Of a DNA stretch of 64,000 nucleotides, positions 40,845 through 52,115 are shown piece after piece. Positions within the stretch are counted from its first letter, which is position 1. Each line of letters begins with the position of its first letter. The position numbers and the translations under genes are program-made. The notes below the pieces were generated by a model, which was not told the origin of the DNA, searched no databases, and worked only from the letters and a program-made list of their open reading frames with translations. The stretch comes from Coccinella septempunctata (taxonomy: Eukaryota; Arthropoda; Insecta; Coleoptera; Coccinellidae). The DNA lies in NCBI RefSeq assembly GCF_907165205.1, contig NC_058192.1:19096001-19160000 (forward strand). Reading direction: 5' to 3'.

Positions 40845-41961
40845 CAGGGTGTTTTGAAGGTAAGACTTTTTTATTCAACAGAACGTAAAACTGGTCGAAA
40901 TAGAGCGTTTCTCCAAAAGTCACCTATACAAAACTTTCAAAATGGCAAAGTTGAAAAAAAATTGAAAATGATTACGACTCTAGACCGTTTGTTAGCTGAA
41001 ATATCGAAAAGTAGTGGGAAAAAACTTATCTCCTGAATCGACAATGCGGTTTCCTTTAGGATATTGGCTCGTTCGATGTTTACGTGGAAACGAAAATGGA
41101 AACTTAGGATTGCCGAATTGTTCTCGTTATTTTTTAGTAACTTGCACGATTTTATTAAATGGCTCATTTCGATACCAACTGACAGAAGAGACTTACGTCC
41201 AGTTTCATAATAGAATTTAAAGTCACTTAAAGCTTAAAGCTTCATTTAGTGTCATTTCTAAGGCCGGTTTCATAATCAAACCTAAAGTCGCTTTAATTTT
41301 AAAGTTTCCTTTAACCCTACTAAAAATGACAGTAAAGGATGCTTTAAGATAAAAGTGACGTTTAATTCGATTATGAAACTGGACGTAAGAATGACAGTAA
41401 AGGAAGCTTTAAGCTCAAAGTGACTTCAAATTTTATTATGAAACTAGAGTTTAGTAGGGTTAAAGAAAGCTTTAAAATTAAAGCGACTTCAGGTTTGATT
41501 ATGAAACCGGCCGTTAGGACACAAGTGTAAAAAATATAATAATACTTCAAAATCTTATCAATAAAATTCGCTCGAAAATTCGTCTGAATTATTCACGAAT
41601 TTTTTGACAATGGAAATCACAATCTCCTTGTTCGAACATTCCAACAATCGTCATAAAACTGAGATGAAATGGGAAAACATCATAGCACTTTTTCAACATA
41701 ACTAAAATACTCAAGCACTTTCAAGGAACTGGCACGATATTCTACATATTTCGTTCACCCTAAATTGCACGATACAACAATAATGATTCTCTCAAAAGTG
41801 ACCTGATGAACTTGGCACTAAACCATTCATTGTCCAGCCATATGTTTATGTTTTGTTTCGTTTATCTCGGATATTTTATATGGACAATTTTTGATTAAAC
41901 GACTTATTTTGATGAGTTCGACCTTGTGTAAAAAAAAAGCCTCCCCTTTGAAAACATCCTG
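40845..41961. mobile_element. CAGGGTG-ended element, family L, with nested MITEs
   Basis: TA-flanked (40843-40844 and 41962-41963). The left end reads CAGGGTGTTTTGAAGGTAAG followed by ACTTTTTTATT. The right end, in complement, reads CAGGATGTTTTCAAAGGGGA followed by GGCTTTTTTTTTAC. A solo end of the same family lies near 19558-19590. The PIF-type MITE cluster at 41196-41513 sits inside it. No coding capacity. Confidence 0.7.
41196..41513. mobile_element. Nested PIF/Harbinger-type MITE cluster
   Basis: Outer ends are CGTCCAGTTTCATAATAG and TTGATTATGAAACCGGCCG, flanked by TTA at 41193-41195 and 41514-41516. Inside, a complete inverted copy (41262-41385) starts GGCCGGTTTCATAATC and ends TTATGAAACTGGACG, flanked by TAA (41259-41261 and 41386-41388). 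A further half copy in inverted order occupies 41389-41451. Two insertions with separate three-base TWA duplications support PIF/Harbinger origin. Confidence 0.8.
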
Positions 41962-42065
41962 TATATGAATATCGGCAGAACCAAATTATATACGACAACT
42001 TCTAAGAACAAATTCAATACCTTATCGCTGTATCGCTTCAACCCCCAATTTTTCAACCCCAATCC

Positions 42066-42684
42066 ATGACTCGTACAAATATTTCAACAGAGGTCAAAAG
42101 GAACACTTTTTTCCTATACCATTTTTTCCGATTCGGCCCTGATGACCATAGCCATTTTAAGTTTTCATAATGAGCTGTGCCACCCCTGGAGAAACAAATT
42201 TACCTTCAGAATAACTAGCTAAATCTGTGGCACTACACATCTATGGATCTTTAAAAAAAAGTTGCATTCGGTCAAAGTACCCAATTTTTCCAATTTCATT
42301 GAGACTTTTGATTTTTGAACATCAAATTACTCGAAAACGGCGCATTATACGAGAAGATATGAAGAATACTTTTATTTTACAAAACGTTCAAATGTCAAAT
42401 ATTCATTAGATAGCGTCCAACTTAGTTTAAAGAGTTGGGCTCTTTGAATTTTTGGAATTTTTATGGTACGTAATGATCATAATAAGAAAAAAAGAAGACG
42501 TGGGTGATATCTTGTGTTCGAAAAAGATTCGTTAAATATATGAAAAACTATATTTCGCAATTCATTTCATTCGATAAAACCTCTATTCTTCAATAAAGAA
42601 ACAAAAAATTGTAAAGAAAAAGTGTAAATTTTGACCTCAAGAAACGACTGTTGAAATATTTGTACGAGTCAGGGACTCACCCTG
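42066..42684. mobile_element. MITE family A, left tip lost
   Basis: Starts at TGACTCGTACAAATATTTCA, lacking the CAGGGTG tip, and ends GGGACTCACCCTG with TA after it. The interior matches 28437-29147 (GAGCTGTGCCACCCCTGGA, ACATCAAATTACTCGAAAAC). Confidence 0.8.
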
Positions 42685-43014
42685 TATAGGAAAGATAGGG
42701 TAACTGATACCTCATTTGTATTCTGAGTTCAGCATATTCAATTTTTTTTCATTCCATCCATTCGTTTTCGAGATATTCAATTTTAAATTTTGTACAGAAT
42801 TTTTCATTTCGATTAACATGCTGTATGATTCAATCAAATAATTTTCACTACTTCATTCTATGCCATATCGAAATCGAGATCATTTGCTACTTTTGTTAAT
42901 AATAATTATGGTAAAAATTCTTCATTCAAGGGCAGATTTATCATCAATAGTGAAGAATAAATGAGTGAAGATACGATTAATTTACATAGCATACTTGAAG
43001 GGAAAAACAATGCT
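42685..43014. other. Unassigned AT-rich DNA
   Basis: No recognised feature between two repeat copies. Confidence 0.35.
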
Positions 43015-43240
43015 GTTGAAACTTTCAAATGAGGTATCACTTATCCCATCTTCCCTATTCAAAATATAGAGGTTGTAGGTACCACTGAGGGTTGGAGCGA
43101 TACGGTTTTGAATTTGATCTTAGAAGTTCTTCCTTGGAATCAAAAATCGATATGTCCAAGCGATTTTTTTACGGTTCTGCCGACCTATACAGAGCCGCTG
43201 TTACGTTTTCAATGGACCACTCTGTATCTGTCGGTGTTAT
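43015..43240 (+). repeat. Dispersed repeat family F, second copy
   Basis: Shares TTTCAAATGAGGTATCACTT and CCCATCTTCCCTATTCAAAA with 13085-13330 and ends at CCACTCTG-TA, a degenerate CAGGGTG-type terminus. Confidence 0.65.
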
Positions 43241-45294
43241 ATTTCCTAATTGATTTCGATTATTACTTAACGTCGAGAGGTTGATACCCTATTTCATAAT
43301 CGATCTAAGAATGTTGCTACACAATATGGTACAGTCTCGGGTACAGTAGTTGTAATGAAAATGCATGAAATGGAAGTTTACAAAAACCGAGGCAAAAACG
43401 AACTAATCTAATGAATTTTTCACACATATTTCACAGATGGCATGTAATAAAACTCTCTACAGATTCCTGAAATAAATCTTTAATCAGCCATCGATTTCGG
43501 CTGAAAAGCCATCCTGATTATGGAATATGCAGCTAGAATTTCAAATCCCGCATCTGATCGAGTAAAAATCGCCTGCATATATGCAGGACTGTGGAAATAT
43601 GAAACTTTTGCATTAACTACATCTTTTTCTGGCGTAGAGGCGCTTTCTACAGAAATTTTCTCATTTTTTTTATGGTATAGATGTTGGGAGAGAAAACCCA
43701 CAATAATATTCGAGATTTATCAGATGGTTTGCCTTACTATTGTTATCACGCCATTTGATAGTAATGGTTTTTTTAAGATTTTTTCGGATAAAGAAATCTA
43801 ATCATTATTATTATTACTAAATTGACAGGAGATTGATGCTCATTCAGGTGTTTTACTGTAAAGTGGGTACGAGACATCGCGAACAAGAAAGGGATCGCTT
43901 GTTTAATTTCTTGCCCAGGACCAGATTGGAATTCCTGGCGCAGAAACTGGTTAGAGTGGAATATCCTCTCGGTTCGACGTAAATGTATTCGAAGGGGTTC
44001 TTCTTTATAATGAAGCGATTAAAGGCGGACTGGTGTTCAATATACAACGAAATGCTGGTCAGCAACAAAAGAATTTCAACCAAATTCAAGTGAATACCTA
44101 CATAATTCAAACTTTAATGTTATTCGTAAAACCGTGCACATATCTAATATGATTGGTTTATTTTCATTGGCTGAAACCATCATACACATCCGAAAAGGAA
44201 ATTGCTATTGGTTTTCAACAGCGGCGGCAAAAAGAATCGATAAAGAAACTAATGGAGAGCAAAAATGGCGGTCTTGAGAAATAATTCGTGTGTAATGAAG
44301 TTTATAGTGTTGATCTACTTCGCCAAAAAGGTTTTGAGAGCTTAATGTAGATGCATTAGACTGTTTGCTCCAAAGCCCCCGCAATTTTCAGTCTTCAATC
44401 GAAATTGCACTGTTTACATAATATTCACTCCACGTTTTCATCTGTGTCCTCATAGGTTTTTTCCAAACAATTTTTTTCGAGGAAATTAGGGTGGAGTGGA
44501 GTGCATGTAATTACAGGTCAAGTGGAATGAGGACTCATAGTGATATTTTTCAAAACTTTTGTAACTTATGAGCCATTAGACATTTTATTTATCCCAGATT
44601 AGAAGTATTCACTACGTATTTTATTTTGACTGGATTTATACTAGTTCTGTATTGTTTACGATTTTGATTTTCAATTTGAATTTCAATACATAATTGGCTC
44701 TTCAATGTAAATATTCAATCGCTCATTCGATAGATAGATTTTTATCGCTAAAAAAATTATAACTTCCCTATAAAGTAAGATGTCAAATTTAGTTTACTTG
44801 TTTCGAAAGTTTTAAATCGAGGTTTAAAGATAAGTGTAATATTTTTCTTTTCCACGACTTTGAAACGCATCCCACTAATTTCAGTTTTCACCACTATTTC
44901 TTCATTCATTTACTTATTACAAATAAGTCGCCGGCTGTTAGAGCAAAGTGGCCCTTTTGAAGCTAAATTGAGTGAAGCAAATTGGCGAAAAACCGTATAA
45001 AACATAATGTTTCTACGTTGTTAGGAGGAACGTTCCAACGAAGAAGAGTAGATGCTAAACATATCCGGTTGACCTCGTTAGATTAACACAAGTCCCACAA
45101 CGATGGAAAACTTTTGGGAATGACAGACCTTAACAAAAAATATTATGAAGTACTCGAACTTTCCTGCACTAGTGCGGGAAAGTAATGTTTCGAAAACTGA
45201 AATGGGTGGAGGAAAATGGAGAAAAAATTCTCATCTGTGTATACTTTTATCTTCAGCATGATCGAATATTCAGTAGTTAGCTTAAAACCTACCT
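43241..45294. other. Unassigned DNA, no gene recognised
   Basis: About 2 kb with frames of at most 93 codons and no domain, tRNA or clear repeat ends. Confidence 0.35.
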
Positions 45295-45566
45295 TTAAGT
45301 GTTGGGTTCTTTGAATTTCTGGTAGGTATATAATTGTCATGATGAGGAAAGTGGAAAATATGGGTGAAATCCAGTGTTCACAGAAGATTCATCAATGATA
45401 AACGAAAATCATTCCATGCGATGAAATCGTTTGTGAGACATAACTCAAAATTACATTTTTTATGGATTTTCAACAGCCCGTATTTTTTCAAACTAGACAA
45501 ACTGAAAAATATGGCAAAAAAAAGTGTTCCTTTTGACCTCAGAAATCTTCTACTAAAATATATGTA

Positions 45567-46872
45567 CAGGGTGAGCAAAATTGAACTACAACTTTTTTAA
45601 CCCAACAAGATGAAAGCAAATGCATGTCGTCTTTTTCCAGAAACTAATAATGCCATCAACTGCATTCCTCTATTTTGTTTTTGAGTTATAGTCCAAAATT
45701 TAAATTTAGGCGATTTAAACTTTGGTCAATATCACCGTTTCTGTTTGTGGTAGGATATTGAAATGAAAACATTATACAGGTACTTTTTTGATAGCAATCC
45801 GGTGACCTACTATGATTTTTTCCTACAAGTTTATTTGCTGAGCTATAACATCACACTTCATACGGCAGCTTTGGCCCTAGTTTTTTCTGCTGCTGAGTAC
45901 TGTTGCTCTGTTTGGTTCAACAGTACTCAATGATTCTATGAGGATTGTTACTGGGACTATCAAATCTACACCTCAGCATTGGTTACCCGTTCTGTCAAAC
46001 ATCGTACCACCTCATATTCGCCGACAGGTGGCAGTCTCGAAGTCTTGGAATAAATTCCATTCCTTCCCAAATTTATTTCCAATTTTATCATATTTACCAG
46101 ATTCTAGAAATGCCAGATTGAAATCTCGTAAGCCTTTATGGACTAATGATTTTCTGTATTCGACTAATAGCCATAAAGAATTTTGGCAATCAGAATGGAA
46201 TTCGTGTAATCTCTTCAATAAAGATTTGATAACTGATCCTTCAAAAAAAGTTCCTGGCTTTGATCTTCCTAGAAAAATTTGGTGTACACTAAATCGACTT
46301 AGGACTGGCCATGGTCGGTGTAATAGCATGCTCCTTAGGTGGAATGCTGTTGATAGTCCAAGATGTGAGTGTAGCGCAGAAGAAGAAACTATAGACCACT
46401 TGGTGAAGAGTTGTAGAATATATCATTTTCAGGGTGGTTTCGAAGGCATTCATTCGGTTACCGATTCTTTTTTAAGATGGGTTACAAATTTCAAAACTAT
46501 TTAAAGAAAAATATAATATATACATCGCCCTCAATCTTTCTAACTCACCTCAAGCTACTGTTTTCATGGGAAAAAACACATATGTATGTTATAGTTCAGC
46601 AAATATACCTGTTGCAAAAAATCATAGTAGATAGGCCTCTGGATTGCTATAAAAAAGTGTCTGTTTAATGTCTTCATTTCAACATCCTAGCTTGAACAGA
46701 AACCAAATGACCAAAGTGGAAATTTTAATTTTGACCTAAACTCGTAAACAAAATATAAAGGAATACAGTTTATGACATTATAAGTTTCCCGAAAAAAGAC
46801 AACCATGCATTCTCCTCTATCTCCTTTTGTTGACAAGTTGTAGTTCAGGTATCACCAATTTTGCCCACCCTG
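45567..46872. mobile_element. Family D foldback element carrying a LINE fragment
   Basis: TA-flanked (45565-45566 and 46873-46874) or GTAC-flanked. Tips are CAGGGTGAGCAAAATTGAAC and, in complement, CAGGGTGGGCAAAATTGGTG. The arms are about 290 bases (45567-45860 and 46580-46872) and pair imperfectly, for example ATAGCAATCC and GGATTGCTAT, and TGCTGAGCTATAAC and GTTATAGTTCAGCA. The middle 700 bases are a truncated LINE tail. Confidence 0.85.
45865..46504 (+). pseudogene. 3' end of a non-LTR retrotransposon ORF
   Basis: The first bases read AALALVFSAAEYCCSVWFNST in one frame, then after a small deletion the main frame (about 45932-46504) continues with NDSMRIVTGTIKSTPQHWLP. This is the region after the reverse-transcriptase core in many LINEs. 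It ends with RLRTGHGRCNSMLLRW and a CCHC-like PRCECSAEEETIDHLVKSC segment, then the stop. There is no RT active site, so it is a 5'-truncated, dead copy. A shorter relative lies at 62559-62718. The clade (CR1/RTE-like or other) is not resolved. It is clearly different from the Jockey element at 29.7 kb. Confidence 0.8.
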
Positions 46873-46896
46873 TACAAGTTAAAGACTCATCCTGTA

Positions 46897-48429
46897 TTTC
46901 ACATGAAGTGCAGAGAACACCTTCCTTTGGACGCACGCTGACGGGACGTCCCAAATCTCAACTGAAATATTCATCGGAGGAATGATAATAAGAGAAACCT
47001 TCCGTAGTGGTTCGCATAAATCGATGTCGAAAATCGAAAAAATGGTACTGACTGACGTTCAAGAGGACCGCGTGTTGGACCCGTCTTACCATATAGAGAA
47101 CCAACTCCACGGCACTCCTACACATTGTGAAATTATCTGTCTAAATAGACGAACTTTCCGTATATGGGGATTGTATTACCGTTGGAATGGCTCGATCAGA
47201 TAAAAACTGTTGAGCGGCGTCACGCTAATGGAGGAGAAATTGCCTACCAATTTTCCGTGCAAAGGGGATTTTGTAACCGGGATTTTTATCCGATGGAATT
47301 GAGATAGCGTCGAGATGGAGGTGGATCACGCTTTTCTTATTGTCATTTCAGAAATATTGGGAGAAGGAATACAGATGGGAGCTTTTTTTCAATACCTGAA
47401 AAGAAAGTGGCTGATTTTTTTCGATGGATCAAAAGCCAGCGACCAAAAGTTTTCTATTTGAATGTTACACAGCCTGAACATATCAAAAACCTCGTTCAAT
47501 TTTTATGTGAACTATAATACAATGTATACAAAAATTTAAAAAAATAGTTTTATTATCACCCACTCGAAAATATTCGAATTTTCTTTAATCTCTCAACACC
47601 AAAAATAACTGAGTTTTCAATCGAAACTGGAAGAACCCTTGACACCTTTTACCTGTCTGGTGAAACCGCAATAAATCACCAAACTGCCAAAATTCCTTGT
47701 TCCAAGCTTAACCCAATTAAAGTAAAAATGGCAAAATGGCCTAACACTCCTTGCGTTTAAGGTCTCATCTGTTTATGCCACCAGAGAAGGCGAAATATGA
47801 CGTAACACTTTGTATTTATGACTACCCAATTTTGAAACGACAAAGGAAAGTGCGAAATATTCGAAAGGAGGAACTAATAAGCGAGAAGTAATAAAACTAA
47901 AGGTTGACACTCCAGTTCTTTTCAATGGTTGTGCAAAATGAAGCATTCACGAGAGAGCATTGAAAATTATTGAATAGGTAGAGACAATGCCGAATACGAC
48001 AAAGATATATGGAGGAATACTGATAATTCGTTGTTCTTTTTGAGAAGTTGTGAAAAAAAATGCATTTTTGACATAAACGATTCGATCTTAATTTTCAATG
48101 TTAATTGGATTACGATTTTAAATACCCAATATTTTGCTCTCTTACAACTCCGAAACCCTCAAACGTATTTAATCCCTAAACATATCAAAGTAGAATTTCA
48201 GTATGTCCAAAAATTTTCAGTACCCTTTACAGAACGACTGACATAATTTCCTTAAAAAAAGGGATACCTATTCTTTTCGTGAAAGCCAGTACATCAACTG
48301 AACTTGTTCAACCCAAAAAGTTATTCAGGACAAATACGGTCTCGCAACAAACTGTCATCCCACCCGATGAAATGATTACGAAAATTATACATCCAAAGTA
48401 GATCCTACCAATATCGAGGGTATTATAAT
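46897..48429. other. Unassigned; GC-richer block 46900-47340
   Basis: The first 440 bases are less AT-rich and unique in the window, with a 73-codon frame of no known type. The remainder is AT-rich and featureless. Confidence 0.35.
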
Positions 48430-48849
48430 CATCGATAATACTGATGAATAGGCGATTCCGTTGTTCCGAGGTTACCAATGTCGGCATAAATAATCAGTTG
48501 ATGCAGCACTGGGCTTAATGGGATACCTAGAAATTGTGCGTTTATTCCGATCATTATCTGGATACGGAAATGATCCGGCTGAATCTGATATTGCAACGGC
48601 GATTAGCAAATATTTATTCGGTTGCCGGTATCGGTATAGAACCAAGTCTCCTAATAGGTAGTAAGTTTCACGCTTCAGAACGGTAAAATGGAAACGAGGA
48701 CAGCGATGTAATTGATTCTTGTGCAAATTTTCAAGTTCAAATCCCACCCAAAATGATAGAAGTCCACCGGCTGCAAATTCATGTTAATTTTTCATGAGAA
48801 GATTACTTATAACAAGTAATTAATTGGTCGTCAATTTCCATCGGATAAG
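48430..48849. other. GC-richer unique block
   Basis: No repeat partner in the window. A 91-codon minus-strand frame (48472-48747) has no recognised motif. Candidate host regulatory DNA. Confidence 0.35.
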
Positions 48850-49030
48850 GAGTTGTGTTGATCTGACGAGGTCAAATGAGACCGGAAACCATGGTCAGCA
48901 TCTGCTCTTCTTCGGTGGAACGTTTTCTATTTAGTTGTCCCGACGATGGAAAATTGGCTAGTTCAATTCAGATTGTAACACTTGTTCGCATATTCATATC
49001 GACGGGTGGTATGCATCTGAATTATGTTAT
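48850..49030 (+). repeat. Dispersed repeat family B, unit 4
   Basis: Core GATCTGACGAGGTCAAATGA, then ACCATGGTCAGCATCTGCTC, CGATGGAAAATTGGCTAGTT and GGTATGCATCTGAATTA. Same orientation as the other units. Confidence 0.8.
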
Positions 49031-49517
49031 TCTTGATTCTTACTAATAATAAGCGAAGATGATATTTGAATTATAGTGAAATATATTTCATTATATCTAC
49101 AGAAAATTCATTTGTTGTTCTTTCAAAGTATTCTCCTCCAAATTTAAGGCATTTTGGAATCAGCGAATAGCAATCCTTCAAACTGCAACTGCATATCACT
49201 TCTATGTTTCAGTCATTTCTAGTCTGTTAAAACAGCACTATGATACTTTTAGAGGACCTGATAATTTTTTCATTGATGTCAACCAGTTCATCCCTATAAT
49301 GAAAAAAAGATTGATAAAAAATCACCAATGATCAAATCATCCTCATACTCTTTCCAATTCTTGGAAAAAAAGTTAGGGTAACCATTTAAAAAACATCAAC
49401 TACACTCCTTCACTCGTACAGGGTTTATGACATACTTCTCAATTATGTATATAAGAAAAGTTGCGTGATTCAAAATAAAAATTATCTGTTAGAGCAGATT
49501 CACGAAATAATTGATAC
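49031..49517. repeat. AT-rich DNA with a partial family H copy
   Basis: ATCATCCTCATACTCTTTCC and GGTAACCATTTAAAAAACA near 49335-49400 match the family H order (6020-6090). The rest is unassigned. Confidence 0.45.
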
Positions 49518-49950
49518 TTAAGAGGAGTTTATACCACGGGACTTTCTCTCCATCGGGGGGGAAAGACTATCAGAATGTGAGGTGTTGCCAGAACACTTGA
49601 ACGATAAGTAGAAGTTACGAATATTACAATAGTTTCCACTTTTGTCGAAAAAATGGCAGCACTTAACGAACGTCTTTTTCAATTTCACCAGGATACGAAT
49701 TGTAGCTAATGGAGAGATTTTTCGACAAATTTTTTCATGTGAAAATTCATAGAAGAGATAATTCCACCTCGGAAAGTCAATGACATGATTGAATATTTAT
49801 TCTTGAATGAAAAATTTTTTTTATTTTTTTTTTTTCGTTTGAGGAATAAAACATTTTCTGACTTTACGAGATGACGAACAGATTGAATTGAATTATAATG
49901 AAAACGCCATATGAATTAGTGGTTTCTGACGTAAGATATTCATTTTCTCT
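49518..49950 (+). repeat. Dispersed repeat family G, copy 2
   Basis: TTAAGAGGAGTTTATACCAC, GAGGTGTTGCCAGAACACTT and AGTAGAAGTTACGAATATTA correspond to 16329-16760 in order and orientation. Confidence 0.75.
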
Positions 49951-51844
49951 TTTTGAACTGACCACTGAAACAGTGTAGACCCCCCTTAATACTTATAAAT
50001 TTTGAGTATTTTCCTTTACTCACTCTGTATACGTCCTACCCTCCAGTGCTGAGTGGAAGCATGTCTAGTAATTCCAAAAAAGTAGAAATCTTTTTTTGTT
50101 TAAAAGTTATTGGTTGAGAAACTATTGAGTTTTCTTTCACAAAATTGAAAAGAATATGGTGAGACTCCATTTCCCGTGAGCTTTCCAACGAGCCCTCACA
50201 TGGTATATGTTTATATTTGAAAAACGGAAGCTGGATCGGTTTGTAGCTGAGATGTTGAAAAAAAAATCATTTTTATTGCCAGAAAATTAGGAAAATAAGA
50301 AATCAATTAACTGTTTCAGCGTTTTCATTTCGAGTTATTGGTTGAAGAAATTTTAATTCAATTCCAGACTTATGACCAACCCTGTATAGTTTTTTCCCCG
50401 TTCCTCAAGTTTTTCGAGTATAATCTACTTCGACCCTTTGATTTTCGCTTTGAATTCACAAATTACTACTCGAAATTTTCATATCCATCTCACCAGAGGA
50501 ATTGTTCCTCAATCAATGGTGAACACTTAATGGCGTTTCTAAAATTAGTCCTATTATTCATCATACAGCACGAATCCGAGATATTGGCCTTCATTTCAAA
50601 CGTAATTAGTTGCTCTAACCCGGCGTAATGTTAATGACTCTTATCCACGTTCCTAACAACTGGGCACTGTGATTATACAACGATAATAAAAACAGCAATC
50701 TGCTGCGGTAATTTTTCAGAAAGTGTGAGTGAAGATAATGGGATGCCACTCAATAATTACCTTCTAAGAGATTGGGCACACTTACGAGCGAGCTTAGGAG
50801 TTATGTGGTAAAAGGGAGGATACTCTGGATGAATCGGAATATTCAAATTATCTAAGGCTATTTGACAGTACGTATTAGCCGAGGTATTAGCCATGTGAAT
50901 ACTGCTTCGGGTGATTTTTATAACAAGAAAAGTTTATTAGTCACTATGTGATATGGTTGATTTTCATGAAATCCAATTAGGTATAGCCTGATGTTTTACA
51001 CATATAAATAGATGGGGAGTTTGGAATGACAAGGCATTTACGTTCAATGAATCACTCTAAAAAAAATTCCCAAGCTGTGCCAAGAAGGCCAAGACGGAGA
51101 AAGGAGGGACTTTTTTTATCTGCTCGTCATAAATCAAAGAAAACCAATAAATTCCGAGATCATTCATTTTCTAATGCTTTCGTGACGCTAGTTCGAAAAT
51201 AATCCCCGATGAAAACCGATCGATAACTCATAAAGTTGGCTTACAACTTCGATGTTTATGCAAAATTTGATCCAGTTCGAAAACTAGTATACGAAGCGCA
51301 TTTTTATCCGCACTGAATGCGCTTTGAATGCAAGCTTACTGGCAATTACTTTTCATTGGTTCGAAATTGCTAGGAGCAAGCCTGTGCTATTGCAGACACT
51401 ATAATAGTTTCTCTTCTGACTCGAATTTTACTGTTTATTGCACATTTATTGTGACATTTTATTTGCTGTCTCATAAAAAGGCGCCAGTCTTAAGTGAGGG
51501 TTTAAAGGATTACTTTATATACCTGAGGAATTTTGGTTTTGGTAGTTCGTTTAAGCTTTATTGCAATACCATGATAGTTTCATTGTCTGGCACCTTGACT
51601 CGACGCGAATGTTACATGTTTGTCGTTGATTATCTTAAATAATTTCACCTTTGAAACAATCCCCTTTATCATTTAAGATTTTAGGGCTTGCATTCATCTC
51701 GCTTGTAGGGTTGTTACAAATTTATTAGAACCATCTGTATAAATTTTCTCCTTTAAAACAAAGTTTACGTGTTTTTGAATTGCATTTTTTGATTTTGCAA
51801 AGGGGTCAATACATAACGGGTGATTCCTTTTGAAATTGATACAT
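49951..51844. other. Unassigned; a MITE-like end near 50387
   Basis: ACTCTGTATAC near 50025 and CCAACCCTGTATAG near 50380 look like degenerate CAGGGTG-type termini about 360 bases apart. The rest holds frames of up to 104 codons (51328-51642) without any recognised domain. Confidence 0.35.
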
Positions 51845-52115
51845 TGTATATGTCATTGACCTCAAAATACATAAAGAAGTAGAAAAAATCGAATTCAACA
51901 AGTTTAACAATTTCATCCTCAGCAACAAAAAGCGTATCAGCTTCAGGGACAAAAAATTTGGGCTGCCATTAAAAAAATGAACTACCCTCTACTCCTGGTA
52001 GAGAGTGCATGAAAAGCTCCTCAATTAAACATGAAAAGTTAAACTGTTCGAGATTTTTCTATAAAGTTGTAAATATCGAAGATATGAATTTTGTGCGTTA
52101 CTTTCCACTTAGCAT
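51845..52115 (+). repeat. Dispersed repeat family H, longer copy
   Basis: TATGTCATTGACCTCAAAAT, TTTCATCCTCAGCAACAAAA, GGGCTGCCATTAAAAAAAT, then GAGATTTTTCTATAAAGTTG and ATGAATTTTGTGCGTTACTT. Same block order as at 5915 and 53935. Confidence 0.7.

Larger units (their letters stand above)
45295..46894. mobile_element. MITE family A copy split by a foldback insertion
   Basis: 45295-45564 matches the right half of family A (GTGTTGGGTTCTTTGAATTT through TTTTGACCTCAGAAATC and ACTAAAATATATGTAC). 46875-46894 is its terminus (CAAGTTAAAGACTCATCCTG) followed by TA. The two parts join seamlessly at TA or GTAC when 45567-46872 is left out. The left end of this family A copy is missing. Confidence 0.8.

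Noticed and set aside
45865..46504. Host zinc-finger exon suggested by the Cys/His cluster
   Set aside because: The preceding sequence matches the region downstream of a LINE reverse transcriptase and a second truncated copy exists at 62559, so it is retrotransposon-derived.
51328..51642. 104-codon frame
   Set aside because: AT-rich surroundings, no domain, no homologous copy; length is within what chance allows.
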